DNA from: Struthio camelus
Lineage: Eukaryota; Chordata; Aves; Struthioniformes; Struthionidae
Assembly: GCF_040807025.1 (NCBI RefSeq)
Contig: NC_090952.1
Location: forward strand, 27,525,068-27,589,067
Length of the DNA stretch: 64,000 nucleotides
Direction: 5' to 3'
The position numbers and the translations under genes were made by a program. Below are positions 60,586 through 64,000 of this stretch, one piece after another. The number at the start of each line of letters is the position of its first letter. The stretch's first letter is position 1. The notes under the pieces were generated by a model that saw only the letters and a list, made by a program, of their open reading frames with translations, was not told the origin of the DNA and made no database searches.

Positions 60586-63479
60586 TCAGCCCATATTCTG
60601 TCGATTGCCATAGCCTCTTGGGTGTGTATCTTTCCAGTCATCCCAGTTCCGAGCTTTTTGGAGAGCTTCCTCATCATCCTCTTCCTCTTTTTTCTCCTTC
60701 TGCTTCTTCTGCAGTTCTTCATCAGTTATACCTGCTGTAGGTCAAGAATAAGAGTGAGGGGCAGTAAGACAGTGAAAGATCACTAGCCAAGTTCTCAGAA
60801 CAGAAGCCCATCAGGGAGCCAGTACAGACAGAAAGCAGGAACTGCCAACCAAAAGCAACCTAGTAATCCAGCTACTCTCACAGCCTAACAGGGAAAGTTT
60901 GTTCCTACTCTTCATCAGTCAGTGGATGTTTTATATCTTGAACATATCCCCATTCACTCTTCCCCTTGCAACGGTTCCCAAATTCTCTACGCCAAATTTT
61001 TACTTCTCCACTCCATACCCGGTGTTCTCTGAGGTACGCTCTGACCAGGCATGACTCCTTGCCTTCTGCGCTGTTCATACCAGTCATCTACTGTCATAGT
61101 TGGCAGGCCAGGATATCCAGCACCAAACACTCTATGGGAAGAAAAAGTCAAGGAATGCACTTTACGTACCCTTATTAATGAAAAGAAACAGCTAGCAATG
61201 CAGAGGAATACTCTGTACTCCAATTTGTACTGTAATAGAAGACATTTTGTCATGGATGGTTTGGGAACAGATATATTTCTAGGGTCCGGGCCTTCAGCAA
61301 CAGGCTTGCCAGTAACCTGGCCATAACAGTATTTAAACAGTTCATCTAGTAAGTTCAGGGAGATAAAGACTGTTCTATTCCAAAGGCCTTGAACCACTTC
61401 TTTGCAAAGGAGAAAGCTCTCTGCTAGCTTAACTTGCCAAGGAAGCCACTGGGATTTAGGCACTGCTTAGCTAAGTAGATATACTGAAGACTCAGGGCAA
61501 GCAATGTCAAAAGCATGACAAAAAAACTGGTTTCTATCCCATTTTGTGCTTTAGCTGCCATACGCTTTACAAGAATCTGACAGTACCGCAAAGTGTTAAG
61601 ACCTTGATCCCCTAAGGGGAGACTTATAGTCAAAGGCTGTTGTGACTGATGAATCTCTGGCAGGTATCACTTCTTCCCAGCCACTAAGATCACTTATTTG
61701 AATTCACTGAAATCTTCCAGAGCGCACATCAGATTAACAGACACACATGTGCTTTTCACCACCAGGTTCTTAAAGAGCGAAGAACAATCCTGTTACACCA
61801 TACAGAGGTTTAGAGGGTGAGATAAGCCTTGCCTCTCCACAGCTAACCAAAGAGCAAGCATACGGTCTATGAACTAACACAGCCATATATGCCTCGTGCA
61901 GTCTTCTCTTCTGCCACTCCGATAGGAGGAAACAACATTAACAAAGACACTGCAGCATGCTGGTAACAAAAGAAACTACAGAGAAGGTGGAAGAAATAAA
62001 TTAGACGCTTCCCTCATCCCCTGCCCCAGATGTACAATACATGCCATCTTGATGTGGCACATTTCTTAAGGATAACCACTGCTTTACTGCATTGGAAAGA
62101 ATATCCTAGGGTTGATAGGACAACAGAGCACTGCATCACACTGTGTCTAAATAATCAAAAAACAACATACTTAGCCTGAGCAGCATCCCGAGTAAGAATG
62201 AAAGGTTTCAACGGAGCCCTCGCTTGCCGAGAAGTACTGTGTGGTGGTGCTGAAGACTGAAGTTGCAAACAATAGTCACAAGATGATCATGTAGATGACA
62301 GCCCCCTTCTTTCCTTTCCACCCCAAACAAGTTATTAAAGGTCTTGCAGATGAAGAACGCCTCTGCTGTCAGAGCAGCATCCTGAGATGGACAAATCAGG
62401 CCCTAATCCAGTTTAGGCCATGAACTCCATCTCTGAGCTTCAATAAATCACTTCTATTTGTGCCTTTGTTACATCAGTTCTGATCAAAGCACAAAGCTGA
62501 CAGAGCTGAACCAGACCAGCTCAGATCACAGCGAGAAATATAGCTTTCCCCGGATGAAACAGTACTTTCTGCAGCAAGTGGAACTCATCATTCACAATGA
62601 CGTTATCACCTGGGCACTACAGAAAAGCCAAACTTCTACAGTGCCAGATAATGAACTGCACAAACAAGTCATGCCAACAAAACCGGGCTGTGGCACATTT
62701 ATGCCCATTATATATTTTTAATTGTGGACATTCATTTAGTTGAGCAGCACAATGCCCAGAAACACTTTTCTGCACAAGATTTGCAGGTTCATGAGATGCT
62801 TTAATCATTCAGAACAGACATTCCTGGAATGTCTGGACATTTTCTTAGCCAGAACTATATGCTTGGGGGAAGCAAAAAAAAAAAAAAAAAAAAAAAGGAC
62901 AAAAAACCCACAAAAACCAAAACCAACCCAAGGCTCCTATTTTAGTCAAAAATCCACTTAGTTCTTCAGTGTTAAGGGACTGGCACAGCCCAATAAAGTG
63001 GAGAACAGCCTTTCCACACACACCAGCTCAGCTTTGATATTCAATGCTCTAGTATTTCACAACTGTCTAGGACATGTGGTGGCACCAGACAGTGACTAAT
63101 CCAAAAGAGACCACCACCCATCCAAAATTCATGCATTTAGGTAATGTGTGAGCTAGATTTCAATCTAGAACTTTGCAGAATAAAACTTACAAAACTCTGC
63201 CTCTGAGGTTCGTTTACCCGCAACAGTGTCTGTCATCAGGTCTAAGTGTCCACAGGATCTGCAGTTCAAGAGAGATCTCGTACCTGTTTTACTGTACCTC
63301 TGCTCCTCAAAATGAACATTTCTTGGTCAATACTCTCAATTTCCTCAAGGCTGACGTTGATCCATTTCTGGGTTTGCAGGAGGTAAAATTCCCGCATCTG
63401 ATCTTCATCTGCTTGCCCACTCTCCACAAAGGTTCTCATAGAGGCCAATCTGTTCTCCAGTTCCTTCTTCTGCTTATAC
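60586..63479 (-). CDS. IGBP1: Immunoglobulin-binding protein 1 (alpha4), 3' part
   Basis: Four exons, 63298-63479, 62171-62249, 61019-61131 and 60586-60734, join in phase and carry the C-terminal half. The first gives [15 protein letters not shown], the TAP42-type helical part, and ISLEEIES-like text ([19 protein letters not shown]). The second ends [15 protein letters not shown], the third reads [20 protein letters not shown], and the last has an [12 protein letters not shown] acidic stretch and ends [14 protein letters not shown], the IGBP1 signature end. The N-terminal exons lie beyond the right edge. Alpha4 binds and stabilises free catalytic subunits of PP2A, PP4 and PP6; that is family knowledge. 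At 63298 I chose the donor AGAG|GTACAG over a later ACAG|GTACGA at 63284 because only the first keeps phase with the next exon. Confidence 0.94.
60731..60736 (-). other. IGBP1: Tandem NAGNAG acceptor of the last IGBP1 exon
   Basis: The acceptor reads CTACAGCAG|G. Use of the first AG starts the exon at 60734 and the second at 60731. Both keep frame and differ by one residue (PAGITDEE or PGITDEE). Confidence 0.6.
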
Positions 63480-64000
63480 CTGGTTCACAGAGAATAAAAT
63501 GAGATCGTCTGAGTAACCTTCTCTAGCATAACCCAGATACTGCGTTTTCTAAAATAAACAACTTGCTCTTTCTTGAAATTCAGTCAAATTCAGTGAAAGA
63601 GCTACCTCCTGCCTCAATCCCATTTTAATCGCTTTTTACATAGGTGCCGGTTGGAGATCATCGCTCATTAGCGTAAGCAAATCCCAGACGTTCATAAAGC
63701 TCCCCGTATCTTAGAAAAACCTCCCCGTGGAAGCAGTTTCCATTCATTTAACAACAGAATAACAACCCTGCAATGACTTAGAGGAAAATTTTCATTATGA
63801 AGAGAACCAATGGCAGCACCAGATCATACTGAGGGTTACTTGCTGGTGACCTCTAAAGTGTGAGCACAAGGCAAAACACCAAGCGCAAGGATATATCCAC
63901 CCACCTCAATTAGAACCACCTGACTGACAATTTAAGTTTTTTGACACAGGGAAAAATACAGAAAAGATCCACTTCACTCGCAAAAGCTTTGAAAACACAC

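Noticed and set aside
63284-63294. Later donor ACAG|GTACGA for the first visible IGBP1 exon
   Set aside because: It leaves phase 0, but the next exon needs one base carried over; the donor at 63298 fits.

Overview
The window is nuclear DNA from a vertebrate, most likely a bird or another sauropsid. The genes have compact introns, the GC content of the middle part is very high with many minisatellites, and one worn CR1-type LINE tail is present. No bacterial-style operons, CRISPR arrays or virus-like elements were seen. Six multi-exon or single-exon protein genes were rebuilt exon by exon from splice sites and reading phase.

Layout, left to right: (1) 3087-13432, minus: a RAB6-family GTPase, called RAB41 by position, with its 3' end beyond the left edge and with two alternative versions of exon 4. 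(2) 16124-23304, minus: cone arrestin ARR3, complete at 16 coding exons and 394 codons, with a TATA-containing promoter near 25.17 kb. (3) 28495-39533, plus: a SHIP2/INPPL1-like inositol 5-phosphatase (SH2, 5-phosphatase, NPAY, SAM), complete at 27 coding exons and 1160 codons. (4) 48841-49941, plus: the nucleotide receptor P2RY4, one coding exon. (5) 53134-56198, minus: a DGAT2-family acyltransferase in the DGAT2L6/AWAT1 position, with its first coding exon unresolved. (6) 60586-63479, minus: IGBP1 (alpha4, a PP2A regulator), with its 5' exons beyond the right edge.

Order and relative strand match human Xq13.1 (IGBP1, DGAT2L6, AWAT1, P2RY4, ARR3, RAB41) except for the SHIP-like gene between P2RY4 and ARR3, which I do not know from the human interval. 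Five of the six genes have relatives in the human 11q13 region (RAB6A, ARRB1, P2RY2/P2RY6, DGAT2, INPPL1), so the window looks like one half of an ancient paralogous block. The SHIP-like gene would then be the partner of INPPL1, kept here and lost or missed elsewhere. The genes do not form a pathway; they are neighbours by descent.

Between genes lie GC-rich tandem arrays (13.7-14.86 kb and 42.15-42.69 kb), a divergent CpG-rich interval between ARR3 and the SHIP-like gene, a CpG-rich stretch upstream of P2RY4, and two copies of a short unidentified element at 52.5 and 59.9 kb. Most long open frames in the GC-rich parts come from base composition or repeats and were rejected.
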